From Bog-756 sp963713625 (GTDB lineage Bacteria; Actinomycetota; Acidimicrobiia; Acidimicrobiales; RAAP-2): 64,000 nt of DNA. A program made the translations under genes and the position numbers. Positions within the stretch are counted from its first letter, which is position 1; every line of letters begins with the position of its first letter. Shown here one piece after another: positions 33,846-42,920 of this stretch. The DNA lies in assembly GCA_963713625.1 (NCBI GenBank), contig CAVQMN010000001.1:310001-374000 (forward strand), read 5' to 3'. Under the pieces are notes generated by a model. The model was given only the letters and a program-made list of their open reading frames with translations, ran no database searches and had not been told where the DNA came from.

Positions 33846-35441
33846 TCATTGCTTGTAGGCGTAGGACTGGTACGAGTCGGTGGAGGCCCGCTTGACCCGG
33901 TTGATGGCGATGCCCAGGACGCGGCAGTGGGTGTTCTCGAGACGCCGCACCGTGCGCTCCAGATCGCTGCGGTCGGTCCGTCCCTCCGAGGCCACGATCA
34001 CCGCCCCCCGGGCCATACTCCCGAGGATGGCGGTGTCCGGCACGGCCAGGACCGGGGGGGTGTCGAGCAGTACGACGTCGGCCAGCAACTGGATCTGGTC
34101 GAGGACGGGTTGCATGCCGGGGCTCCCGAACAGCTCGCTGGGGTTTTCGAGCTGGGTTCCGCACGGCAGCACCTGGAGGCCCCAGATGCCGCTCTCGACC
34201 AGCAACGACGAGATCGAGGGCTGGTCGGCGACGGCGGGAAAGTCGCGCCGGGACCGTGGCGGTGTGGGCCGGTCGGCGCCGGGGGCCCGGCGTTCGCCCG
34301 GCCGGGTCGGTGGCACACCTTCGGCCTTGGCCCCGCCCGCTCCCAGGTTGGGGTCGGAGTTCTTCCAGTTGGCCCTGATGAGGTTGGAGAGCCCGGGCTG
34401 GCCGGTCACCTCCAGGCCGAAGATCTCTTCGAGTCGGGGCCGGCGGAAGTCGGCCGAGACCACGATGACCTTGCTCCCGCTCATGGCCCAGGCCGCGGCC
34501 AGGTTGGCAGCCACGAACGTCTTGCCGTCGCCCGGCTCGGGGCTGGTCACCACGAGGACGGGGTAGGGGGTGTCGTCGAGGATGACCCGGAGGCTGGTCC
34601 GCAGCTCCCGGACCGATTCGGCCATGAGGGACTGGGGCGCCTGCAGCATGGCGATGGCCACCTTGCCCGAGCGCACCTCGTTGTCCTCGGGGAGCTCGGC
34701 CAGGATCGGCGACTCGGTGACCGAGGCGATGTCCGGTGTGGTCCGGAGGCGGGTGTCGAACTGGTCGCGGGCGAGGGCGATGCCGCAGCCGACCAGGAGC
34801 CCGGCGATGAGTCCGATGGCGCCGAGCTTGGACTTGCTCAACCCCGAAGGTGAAGTGGGCAGGCCGGCGGCGACCACGGTGGAGGCGTAGGGCTCACCCA
34901 ACGTGATGTTCTCCTGCTCGGTCTGCAGGGCGCTCACCGTCTGTTCGAGGGCGCTGATCTGGGCGGTGATGGCCCCGGTGGACACCTGTGTCTCGAGGCC
35001 GGCGAGCTTGGCGTCGAGGCCGTCCAGGGCGGAGGTGATCTTCTGGCTCTGGGCGTCCACCACCGCCTGGGTGTTGTTGACATACGCCTCCGAGTACGCC
35101 TTGGCGATGGCCTGGGCCTCTTTCGGGCTCGAGCTCGACGCGGTGATGCTGAGCGCACCGGTGGTGGGATCCACCGTGCCGGTCACCTGGGAGGCGACCG
35201 AGGACACATCGGGATTGCCGAGCAGTTTGGCCGCCTGCAACTCGACGGCGGTGCTGCCCAGGGCCTGGACCGGGTCGGGGAGGGTCACCGGGGTCGAGGA
35301 CTGGCCGGTGGCACTGGTCGTGGAGTTGATCTGGATCAGGGCCGTCGACTGGTACACCGGGGTATGCAGCTTCGAGTAGGCGAACGCGGCGGCCAGGGCG
35401 ACGACCACACTGACCACGATGATCAGCCGCTTACGCCACAA
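33846..35441 (-). CDS. Wzz-tyrosine autokinase fusion (polysaccharide co-polymerase)
   Basis: About 531 residues joining a Wzz-type chain-length regulator (helices near residues 5-22 and 205-225) to a bacterial tyrosine kinase. The kinase has Walker A SPEPGDGKT, Walker A' VVSADFRRP and Walker B VVLLDTPP, and ends with a Tyr cluster (SYQSYAY), the usual autophosphorylation tail. About 45 Pro/Arg-rich residues are inserted between Walker A' and Walker B, which is unusual. The start is unclear: a TTG at 35441 begins WRKRLIIV, but similar N-terminal residues (LTFSEFLSTL) continue upstream in frame without ATG or GTG. A cognate phosphatase is at 46962. Confidence 0.9.
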   Translation of the reverse strand: MWRKRLIIVVSVVVALAAAFAYSKLHTPVYQSTALIQINSTTSATGQSSTPVTLPDPVQALGSTAVELQAAKLLGNPDVSSVASQVTGTVDPTTGALSITASSSSPKEAQAIAKAYSEAYVNNTQAVVDAQSQKITSALDGLDAKLAGLETQVSTGAITAQISALEQTVSALQTEQENITLGEPYASTVVAAGLPTSPSGLSKSKLGAIGLIAGLLVGCGIALARDQFDTRLRTTPDIASVTESPILAELPEDNEVRSGKVAIAMLQAPQSLMAESVRELRTSLRVILDDTPYPVLVVTSPEPGDGKTFVAANLAAAWAMSGSKVIVVSADFRRPRLEEIFGLEVTGQPGLSNLIRANWKNSDPNLGAGGAKAEGVPPTRPGERRAPGADRPTPPRSRRDFPAVADQPSISSLLVESGIWGLQVLPCGTQLENPSELFGSPGMQPVLDQIQLLADVVLLDTPPVLAVPDTAILGSMARGAVIVASEGRTDRSDLERTVRRLENTHCRVLGIAINRVKRASTDSYQSYAYKQ

Positions 35442-35616
35442 CGTCGAGAGGAATTCGGAAAAAGTCAGTGGTTTCTCGCTTTCGGAAGCCGGTGGTGCTG
35501 CAGCCGAGAATAGGGCGTTCCGGCGGACGGGGTCAGTACCCTCGCCACGGGCCGGTCGATCGGGACGATCCTGACCGTCGGACGTGGGTCCCGAGACGTG
35601 CCGCGGAGGGCCGCCA

Positions 35617-36834
35617 TCACCCTGGCCGATCCTGGTGACGCACCCGCTCCATCACCGCCGCCATGGCCTCGGCCCGGTCGTGCCAGGTCGGGATGGGCAC
35701 CGTGCCCGGGGCACCCGAGGGACCCGGGGCACCCGGCGTGCCGGTCGGCCCGGCGGTGGCCAGGGCGGCCGAGGTGGCCTCGACGAACCGGCTTCGGTCG
35801 GCGATGACGACGGGGGGACCCAGCTCGCGGAAGCCGGCGACCGGCGTGGCCACGGTGGGCCGACCGGCGGCCAGGCACTCGTAGGCCTTGATCGGATCGA
35901 GGCTCTCGGTGAACGGGTTGACGAGATGGGGGATGACCACCACGTCGGCGTGCTGCAGGTAGGCGGGAACCTGGTCGTAGGGCCGGGCCCCGAGGATGTG
36001 GATGCCGGGGACGCCGGCCAGCTGTTCGCTCACGTCCCTCGGCAGGCTGTCCGGACCGACCAGGACGACCTGCAGATCGGGGCGGGCCGCCGCCAGTTCC
36101 ATGACCAGCGGGACGTCGATGCGCCAGGTGTGCAGGGTTCCGACGTAGACGGCCACCGGCGACGGTGGGAGGTCGACCGGCCGCGGTCGCACGGTCCGGA
36201 AGAGGCTCAGGTCGACACCGTTGGGGATGAGCTCGACGGCTCGGCTGGCCCCCCGGGAGCGGGCCAGGTCCGGGGAGCAGACCACCACCTCGGCGCTGTG
36301 CTCCATCAAGAGGTCCTCGTTGGCCATCAGCCTGTCCCGCTGCCGGGGGGCCATCGGCGCCAGCAGCCAGTCGTCGGTGATGTCGTACAGACTCGGCCAA
36401 CCGGTCCGGACCGCGAACCCCGCGTACGAGGCGTCGTTGACCCACAGCAGGGGACGCCCGAGCCCGAGGTGGGCGACGGCGTGGAGCACCTGGCGCTCCA
36501 GGGAACGATCGGCGAACGGCCCGACCAACCGTGGCAGCCACTTGCGGGGGCGGAGCACGTGGATCCGGGGGTGCACCTGCTCCAGTCGGGGGCCGGTGGC
36601 CCCGGCCAGTCTTCCGGTCCGCAGCTGATGGGGAATGTCGACGGCGGGCGCGACGAAGAGGACCTCGAGTTCGGGGTCGAGCTCGACGAGCTCGTCGACG
36701 AGGATCCGGATCCTCCTCCTGACCTCGCTCCAGGGTTCGAGCGAGCACACCACCAGCGACACGGCCTCAGCACCCCGGTCGGTGGCGACCGCTGCGCTGA
36801 CCTCGGTGGTGCTGGCGGGGTTGTGCGTAGCCAT
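35617..36834 (-). CDS. GT4-like glycosyltransferase
   Basis: A 405-residue GT-B enzyme. Visible are LPRLVGPFADRSLERQV, SLYDITDDW (as in several EPS glycosyltransferases), LIPNGVDLSLF, VYVGTLHTWRID and YECLAAGRPTVATPVAGFREL near the end of the donor domain. The ATG at 36834 has a good AAGGAACA ribosome site; the frame extends further but without domain sense. Pro/Gly/Ala-rich residues lie near the C-terminus. It is upstream of the autokinase and divergent from the Wzy-like gene (218-bp gap with no other gene). Confidence 0.85.
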   Translation of the reverse strand: MATHNPASTTEVSAAVATDRGAEAVSLVVCSLEPWSEVRRRIRILVDELVELDPELEVLFVAPAVDIPHQLRTGRLAGATGPRLEQVHPRIHVLRPRKWLPRLVGPFADRSLERQVLHAVAHLGLGRPLLWVNDASYAGFAVRTGWPSLYDITDDWLLAPMAPRQRDRLMANEDLLMEHSAEVVVCSPDLARSRGASRAVELIPNGVDLSLFRTVRPRPVDLPPSPVAVYVGTLHTWRIDVPLVMELAAARPDLQVVLVGPDSLPRDVSEQLAGVPGIHILGARPYDQVPAYLQHADVVVIPHLVNPFTESLDPIKAYECLAAGRPTVATPVAGFRELGPPVVIADRSRFVEATSAALATAGPTGTPGAPGPSGAPGTVPIPTWHDRAEAMAAVMERVRHQDRPG

Positions 36835-37052
36835 CCCTGTTCCTTGCTGCCGACAAGATGATCGTCCGACCCCGCGATTCGGGCGTAGGCGAATCCCGGT
36901 GCGCCGGGGCCCGTGGATAGCGTCGACACCGCGGCGTGCGACCTTGAGATCCAATTGCCCGGGTCATGGGCATCGATGCGGCCGCGGCTACGCTACGGAA
37001 GCCGTCATCATTGAAGCCTCCGAGGACCGACGAGCGAGAGCCTGCCGACACG

Positions 37053-38579
37053 ATGAGCCGCACCACCAGCCCGGCCCCGGTCAGGGCTGCCGACAACAGG
37101 CTGGTCCAGGGACGGCGGAAGCGCCGGGTACAGGCCGGAGTGGCCTGGCTGGCCACCGTGGTCATCGCCGGAATCGTCGGGATCGCCGCCGTCGGGAACC
37201 GGACGGTCGGACTGGCGCTGGCCGGACTGGTCCTCGTCTTCGGGATCCTCATCGCCGACCCGCTCCTCTTCGTGGTCATCGCCCTGCCCGGGACCCTGCT
37301 GGTCCAGCGGGTGGGCGGCGCCTCCACCAATCTGAGCGCCGCCGACCTCTTGGTGTTCGTCGCCGCCATCATCTCCCTGACATACATCCGGTGGAACGAG
37401 GCGCCGTATCTGAAGCAGTTCATGAAGGGCATCGTGTGGTTTCTGGCCATCCTGGTCCTCGTGGTCATCGCCCACCCCTTCCGGGACAACATCGTCGAGT
37501 GGTTCCACCGCTGGTCCTACGTGGCCGGCAGCGTGCTGGTCGGCTGGGTCATCGCGACCAATCACCGGACCAAGCAGGCGTTCCGCCTCTTTCTAGCCGG
37601 TTCCTCGATCCTGGCCCTGATCGCCATGGAACACGCGGTGACCAGTCACTTCCAGCCGGCCCAGTGGGGCGTCTACCAGAAGAACGGTATCGGCGCCATC
37701 ATGTGGATCGCCATCGTGGTGGCCCAGATCAATCCCCCCTGGACGGGGATCGGACGGCTCGAGGCCCGGATCAACAAGTACCTCTGCATCGGGGGACTGC
37801 TGGCCTCCCAGAGCCGGCAGTCCGTCATCCTGCTCATCCTGGCCATCGCCCTGGCCTCGTTCTTGAACCCCGAGCTGCGCCGCAAATCGAAGCTCTTGAT
37901 GCTGGCAGCCATTCCGGCGGTCGTGGTCCTCTACTTCAGCTTCTCCATCGCCGCCCGCAACAATCCTCAGTTCAACTCGGTGACCGCCCGGGTGGACCAG
38001 ATTTCGGCGGCCATCCACGTGTGGCATCTGAGTCCCATCCTCGGCGAGGGGATGCGCTTCTACAACCTGCCCCAATTCATCACCGTCACGGCTCCGCCCA
38101 ACGTCCTCATCGACAACCTGGCCTCCTCCGGCATCATCGGATCGCTGGCCTTCGTGTTCATGGTCTGCGTGACGGTGCGGACGATGTTCCGGCTCCCCTA
38201 TGCGCTGGGCACGCTGGGACTGGTCATCCTCGTGTTCCACTACGTGGACGGGCTCTTCGACATCTTCTGGATCGGGGCGTCGACGATCGCACCCTTCATC
38301 ATCGCCGGAATCTCACTGGGCATGGCCGACATGGACAGAATGGCCAAGGGTCTAGGCGACGGCGACGGCCACGCGGCGGTCACGTCGGGTCCCGTCGTGG
38401 CGGCCGACCTGTCCCCGGGTGGTATTCCGGGGAGCATCCGCCGATCGACGGCGACGGCGGTGGCCACGTCGCTGGCCGGGGTGAAGGCGGCGGCGAGGAC
38501 GGTGAGGACGGTGCTGATCCCTCGGGCGCCTGGGCCCGCCCCCCTGCGGCGGGCCCTGGCTCACGCCCCGGCCCGTTGA
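37053..38579 (+). CDS. O-antigen ligase/Wzy-like polysaccharide polymerase
   Basis: A 508-residue protein with about ten to twelve hydrophobic helices (VIAGIVGIAAVGN, ALAGLVLVFGILIADPLLFVVIALPG, VWFLAILVLVVIAHPF and others). The periplasmic loop before the last helices ends with HLSPILGEGMRFYN and the Wzy_C-type pattern VLIDNLASSGIIGSLAFVFM. It would polymerise the repeat unit at the membrane. A start at 36966 is also possible. The C-terminal 80 residues are cytoplasmic and Ala/Gly-rich. First gene of a plus-strand run to 45.7 kb. Confidence 0.8.
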   Translation: MSRTTSPAPVRAADNRLVQGRRKRRVQAGVAWLATVVIAGIVGIAAVGNRTVGLALAGLVLVFGILIADPLLFVVIALPGTLLVQRVGGASTNLSAADLLVFVAAIISLTYIRWNEAPYLKQFMKGIVWFLAILVLVVIAHPFRDNIVEWFHRWSYVAGSVLVGWVIATNHRTKQAFRLFLAGSSILALIAMEHAVTSHFQPAQWGVYQKNGIGAIMWIAIVVAQINPPWTGIGRLEARINKYLCIGGLLASQSRQSVILLILAIALASFLNPELRRKSKLLMLAAIPAVVVLYFSFSIAARNNPQFNSVTARVDQISAAIHVWHLSPILGEGMRFYNLPQFITVTAPPNVLIDNLASSGIIGSLAFVFMVCVTVRTMFRLPYALGTLGLVILVFHYVDGLFDIFWIGASTIAPFIIAGISLGMADMDRMAKGLGDGDGHAAVTSGPVVAADLSPGGIPGSIRRSTATAVATSLAGVKAAARTVRTVLIPRAPGPAPLRRALAHAPAR

Positions 38580-38598
38580 CCGCGGCACCGGTCGGACG

Positions 38599-39660
38599 GT
38601 GACCGGAACATCGGCGCCGGTCCCACGGATCGTCTACAACGCCCTCCCTCTCGACACGAGGGGCGGCGGGGTCAGCACCTACATCCGAGAGCTCCTGGCC
38701 GCCATGGTCGGCGAGCTCGACGCCGACCTGGTCGCCGCGGTGCTGCCCTCCGGGGTGTCCGAGCTGCCCGACGGGGTCCGTCCGTTGCTCAAAGCCGAAG
38801 CCAGCGGGATCAGGCGGGCCCTGACCGGGGCCATCGGCTTCGGGCCGGCCGACCTGACCCACGGGCTGGATGTGGATCTTCCCGTCCGGCGACCCGGGCC
38901 CACCGTTTCGACCGTGCACGATCTGGCCATCTTCGATACGCCCTGGGCGTTCCCGCGGCACCGGGCGATCGGCGAGCGGGTGCTGGTCGGGCACGCCCTC
39001 CGCCGGGCCGACGCCGTCATCGCCGTCTCATCGTTCACCGCGGAGCGGACCCAGGCCCTCCTCGGGGTGGACGCCACCGTCGTCCACTCGGCGCCGAGTC
39101 CCGAGATGTCGCCGCCCTCGGCCGCGGCGATGAGCAGGGTGCAGCGAACGTACGGGTTACCCGAACGGTTCGTGCTCCACGTGGGCAACATCGAACCGCG
39201 CAAGGACATCGCCACCCTGGCCGCGGCCTGCACCCGGGTGCCGATCCCGCTGGTGCTGACCGGCCACAGCCTGTGGGGCAACCGGCCGCCCGACGGCACG
39301 GTGGAGATCGGCCATGTCCCCCTCGGCGATCTCCCCGGCCTGTACGGATCGGCCACCGTGGTGGGCTATGCGTCCAGGTACGAGGGATTCGGGCTTCCCC
39401 CCTTGGAAGCCATGGCCTGCGGCGCTCCCGTGGTCAGCACCCCGGTCCCGTCGATCGTCGAGATCGCCGGGGACGGGGCCAGAACCTTCAGGCCCGGCGA
39501 TGTGGAGGGTCTGGCCGTCACGTTGGAGGAGCTGGTCAAGGACGGGGCCATGCGCTCCGAGCTCGCCCTCCGGGGGCACGGGCGGGTGAAGGCCCTGCGC
39601 TGGGGGGACTCGGCCCGCGCCACCGCAGACGTCTACCGGACCCTCGGGGTCGGGGTCTGA
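38599..39660 (+). CDS. GT4 glycosyltransferase (mannosyltransferase-like)
   Basis: A 353-residue GT-B enzyme: YNALPLDTRGGGVSTYIRELL at the N-terminus, STVHDLAIFDTPWAFPRHR and ADAVIAVSSFTAERTQ, then FVLHVGNIEPRKDIATLAAAC opens the donor domain and YEGFGLPPLEAMACGAPVVST is the sugar-nucleotide site. This layout is typical of MtfB-like mannosyltransferases in EPS loci. It starts at GTG, 19 bp after the Wzy-like gene, so co-transcription is likely. Confidence 0.88.
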   Translation: MTGTSAPVPRIVYNALPLDTRGGGVSTYIRELLAAMVGELDADLVAAVLPSGVSELPDGVRPLLKAEASGIRRALTGAIGFGPADLTHGLDVDLPVRRPGPTVSTVHDLAIFDTPWAFPRHRAIGERVLVGHALRRADAVIAVSSFTAERTQALLGVDATVVHSAPSPEMSPPSAAAMSRVQRTYGLPERFVLHVGNIEPRKDIATLAAACTRVPIPLVLTGHSLWGNRPPDGTVEIGHVPLGDLPGLYGSATVVGYASRYEGFGLPPLEAMACGAPVVSTPVPSIVEIAGDGARTFRPGDVEGLAVTLEELVKDGAMRSELALRGHGRVKALRWGDSARATADVYRTLGVGV

Positions 39661-39719
39661 GGGGCCGGCCACCCTCCTGACCGGTCGGGCGTGACCGCAT
39701 CCCTTCAGGTACACCCGCC

Positions 39720-40394
39720 ATGTGCCGAAGAGAAAGTGTGGAGTCTTCGGTACGGGGTGGGCTGCGAGCCCGAGGGGCGGCGCGACGCGGGTCGGGGATA
39801 ACGGCGTACCAGCTCCTCGGCGGCCACGCCGACGATCCCTTCCCCCAGCCGGAGCTCGACGTCCCACCGGAGCTCCTGGCCGATCTCTACGGTGAGTCCC
39901 TGATCATCACGGCGGACTACGTGGGCGCCGACCGACGGACATCGCCCAGCCGCCATCGCCTCGACCGCGGCGGACACGGGTCCTCGCTCAGGTCACTGCA
40001 GATCCTCCTCATCGTGGCGGCCACTGCCGTCGTCACCGTCTTCCTCACCCTCACCGCCTCCCACCCGGCCGTGCCCGGCGCCTCGGGCCCGACAGGGGCC
40101 CCGACCACCGCCGCGTCAACGGTGGCGGCCCGGTCCCTGGCCTTCTCGGGCCCGGCCACCGGCTCCCGGAGCCAGGCCGGACGCGCCGCGGCACTCGCCG
40201 CGGCCCGGGCCTCGGCCCGGGCCGGGGTGGCCCGCCAGCGGGCGGCCAGGCGGGCGGAAGCCAAGGCGGCGGACCTGTCCCACCAGAGGGCGGCACGCTC
40301 CATCCGGGTCCGAGCCCAGCAGGCCAGGCGCCGGGCGGCCAGGGCCCGCCGCCACGAGCTGGAGGCGAGAAGGGCCAGGACCCGAAAGCGCTGA
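39720..40394 (+). CDS. Single-pass membrane protein with Y-V-G-A-D-R-R motif
   Basis: A 224-residue protein of unknown function. Cytoplasmic residues 1-90 contain ITADYVGADRR (Y67-R73), followed by a transmembrane helix at about 93-112. The C-terminal 100 residues are Ala/Arg-rich and probably a basic helix or coiled coil (RAAALAAARASARAGVARQR). The next gene shows the same layout: acidic N-terminus, Y-[VI]-G-x-D-R-R, one helix. The two look like paralogues in the EPS cluster. Confidence 0.65.
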   Translation: MCRRESVESSVRGGLRARGAARRGSGITAYQLLGGHADDPFPQPELDVPPELLADLYGESLIITADYVGADRRTSPSRHRLDRGGHGSSLRSLQILLIVAATAVVTVFLTLTASHPAVPGASGPTGAPTTAASTVAARSLAFSGPATGSRSQAGRAAALAAARASARAGVARQRAARRAEAKAADLSHQRAARSIRVRAQQARRRAARARRHELEARRARTRKR

Positions 40395-40433
40395 TCGCCG
40401 GGGCTTCAGCTCGGGCGCCAATCTGCCGATCCC

Positions 40434-41555
40434 ATGGGCATGGATTCAACAGTGACCGAGGGTGTTGCTGCCGACCGCGCCGGTCGGGTCGACCCCTCGA
40501 CGGTGACGGTGTGGGATTCCCTGCTCAGCAAGGCCGCCGATCCGCGGCTGGCCGAGGCGCTCGACCCCGGCCGGACGGATGAGGACGAGGCGCTCGGGTC
40601 GGCTTTTCGGGACGAGCTCGATGACCCCGGATTGGTCCTTTCCAACCAGTACATCGGTCCGGATCGCCGGGCGTCGGGCTTGCGGGCCCGGCTCTACCGG
40701 GCCACCTTCGGGGCTCGTCGTTCGGTCCTTCAGCTCGAAGTGGCCGTGGTGGCGGTGGTCGCCGTCTTGATCATGGCCACGTTGCTGCTGGCCGGCGGAG
40801 GTGGACAAGCCGCCGCCCGTGGCTCGAAGACGGTGGCCACGCCCACCGTGGCCTCGAAGACGACCGCCGAAGCCAAGGCCATCGCCGCCGCCCGCCCCAC
40901 CTCCACCCCCGCCGTGGCCAAATCGCCGACGTCCACTCCGGCCACGACGCCGGCAGCCCCCGCGACTCCGGCGGCGAGCGCCACTCCGGCCGCGGCCGGC
41001 GCGGCAACGCCGGCGGTCGCCCCGGCCACCGCACCCGCGACCACCGTCCCTCCTCCGGCCGCGGCACCGGCCGACCTGACTCCCCAACAGATGGGGGCCC
41101 AGGCCCTCGCCCTGGTTCGCTACCCGTGGCAGAGCATCCCCGGGTACTCGATCCAGTTCCTCCCCATCAGTGACGCACCGTCGCCCGGCTTCTACGGGAA
41201 CACCACGTTCACCTGGGGTCAGACCGGAGGTACCTCGGTGCTCTACGTCTACCCGGGGGAGACCATCGACACCCTGGCCGGGATCACTGCCTTCGAGATC
41301 GGCCACGAGGTCGATGCCGCGGCTGTCGAGCCCCAGGGCGGCGAGACCCAGATCGAGAACATCCTGGGCATCCACCCGGCCAGCTGGGCACCCAACTGTG
41401 ACTGTGCCGAACAGGGGTTCCTCTCCGGATGGTACGCATCCGCCTTCTCCAACTACTGGTCACCGGGCGTGGGCAACTGGAGCCAGATCGCCCCCGAGCC
41501 GACGGGATCGGTACTGGCCGCCATCGAGCCCTGGCTGAACCCGACCATCTCCTGA
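40434..41555 (+). CDS. Single-pass membrane protein with Y-I-G-P-D-R-R motif and extracytoplasmic domain
   Basis: A 373-residue protein. The cytoplasmic N-terminus carries QYIGPDRR (Y73-R79), then a helix at about 100-120, then an Ala/Pro/Thr-rich linker (about 130-215) and a folded domain to the end. That domain has TAFEIGHEVDAA (H291-E292) and a Cys pair (NCDC), recalling metallopeptidases, but the second histidine of HExxH is missing. It may bind the polymer or be a degenerate peptidase. It lies 39 bp after its paralogue-like neighbour. Confidence 0.7.
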   Translation: MGMDSTVTEGVAADRAGRVDPSTVTVWDSLLSKAADPRLAEALDPGRTDEDEALGSAFRDELDDPGLVLSNQYIGPDRRASGLRARLYRATFGARRSVLQLEVAVVAVVAVLIMATLLLAGGGGQAAARGSKTVATPTVASKTTAEAKAIAAARPTSTPAVAKSPTSTPATTPAAPATPAASATPAAAGAATPAVAPATAPATTVPPPAAAPADLTPQQMGAQALALVRYPWQSIPGYSIQFLPISDAPSPGFYGNTTFTWGQTGGTSVLYVYPGETIDTLAGITAFEIGHEVDAAAVEPQGGETQIENILGIHPASWAPNCDCAEQGFLSGWYASAFSNYWSPGVGNWSQIAPEPTGSVLAAIEPWLNPTIS

Positions 41556-41583
41556 TCGTCCAGCCATGCCCCGTTCCCTTCCT

Positions 41584-41626
41584 CCCGTCCTGTTGCCGTC
41601 CGTCCTGTTACCGTCGGTCCTGTCGG
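41584..41626. repeat. Short imperfect tandem repeat
   Basis: About three copies of a unit close to CCGTCCGTCCTGTT lie in the 114-bp gap before the next GT4 gene. Copies differ at one to three positions. No function is evident. Confidence 0.5.
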
Positions 41627-41669
41627 CGCCCGCCCCGGGTCCTCTGCGACCCTCGACCGATCGACCATC

Positions 41670-42920
41670 ATGACCCGCATCGCCATCCTGCCCAGCTCGT
41701 ATCCTCCGTCGCTCGGAGGTGTCGAGGAGCTGACCCGGCACCTGGCCCTGTCACTGCTCGAGGCCGGGGACCAGGTCGAGGTGTGGACCGGGCATCCCGA
41801 TGACGCCGCGCCGGAGACGGTGGAGATCCTCGACGGGATGGTGGTCCGTCGCCTACCGCTGCCGCTGCCGGCCACCCACTGGTCGGCCATCCGGCGGTCG
41901 GCCGTGACCGGTACCCGCTCCCTGTTCTCCCTGCGGAGTGCGGTGGCGGCCTTCCGTCCCGACCTTCTCCACGTCCAGTGTTTCGGGCCCAACGGCGTCT
42001 ATGCCCACGCCCTCTCCCGCGTCACCGGACTCCCGTTGGTGGTGACCCTCCAGGGGGAGACGCTGATGGACGACACCGACATCTTCGATATCTCGCGCGT
42101 CCTGCGCTCCTCCCTCCGGAAAAGCCTGAAGTCGGCCTCCGCCGTCACCGGTTGTTCCGCCTTCACCCTGGCCGACGCCGAGACGCGGTTCGGGCTGGCT
42201 CCCGGCCGCGGGCGGGTGATCCCCAATGGCGTCGACCTCGGGGCCGGTCCCCCGGGCAACGGTCCCACTTCCGGGGGCCGAGCCAACCCGTTCGACGGTG
42301 CGGGCGGACCGGACGGGCCCTACATCCTGGCCCTGGGCCGGGTGGTGGAGAAGAAGGGGTTCGACCTGCTGTTGGCCGCCTATGCCGCGCTGGACGAGAA
42401 CGGGCGGACGGCCGATCTGGTCATCGGCGGTCAGGGGGAGGCGCTCGACGACCTGCGCCGGACGGCCTCGGCCCTGGGCGTCGCCGACCGGGTCCACTTC
42501 GTGGGCCGGCTCTCCCGCCAGCAGGTGGCCGAGGCCATGGCCGGGGCCACGCTGTTCGCCATGCCGAGCCGCCTCGAGCCGTTCGGCATCGTCATCCTCG
42601 AAGCGTGGCGGTCCGGAGCCCCGGTGGTGGCGACCAACCGCGGCGGCCCCCCCGAGTTCGTCCATGACGGGGGTGACGGCGTGCTGGTGGATCCGTTCGA
42701 CACGACCGCGTTCGCCGATGCGCTCGGGAGCCTGCTGGCCGACCCCGAACGCCGGCGACGGATGGGGGATGCCGGCCGGGTGCGGGTCCGGGAGTTCGAC
42801 TGGGCAGATATTGCCGAGCAGTACCGGGAGCTCTATTCGGCCATTGTCGGTCCCGGGCGGCCCGGTGGTGATCCACCCGGCGCCAGGCCACCGGCCCGGC
42901 AGGGGGGGTCCGTCCGATGA
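41670..42920 (+). CDS. GT4 glycosyltransferase
   Basis: A 416-residue GT-B enzyme: SSYPPSLGGVEELTRHLALSL at the N-terminus, DLLHVQCFGPNGVYAHAL, VIPNGVDLG, then YILALGRVVEKKGFDLLLAAY opens the donor domain and SRLEPFGIVILEAWRSGAPVVA is the donor site. The stop overlaps the AcpS start by 4 bp (ATGA), so the two are translationally coupled. The sugar is unknown. Confidence 0.9.
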   Translation: MTRIAILPSSYPPSLGGVEELTRHLALSLLEAGDQVEVWTGHPDDAAPETVEILDGMVVRRLPLPLPATHWSAIRRSAVTGTRSLFSLRSAVAAFRPDLLHVQCFGPNGVYAHALSRVTGLPLVVTLQGETLMDDTDIFDISRVLRSSLRKSLKSASAVTGCSAFTLADAETRFGLAPGRGRVIPNGVDLGAGPPGNGPTSGGRANPFDGAGGPDGPYILALGRVVEKKGFDLLLAAYAALDENGRTADLVIGGQGEALDDLRRTASALGVADRVHFVGRLSRQQVAEAMAGATLFAMPSRLEPFGIVILEAWRSGAPVVATNRGGPPEFVHDGGDGVLVDPFDTTAFADALGSLLADPERRRRMGDAGRVRVREFDWADIAEQYRELYSAIVGPGRPGGDPPGARPPARQGGSVR

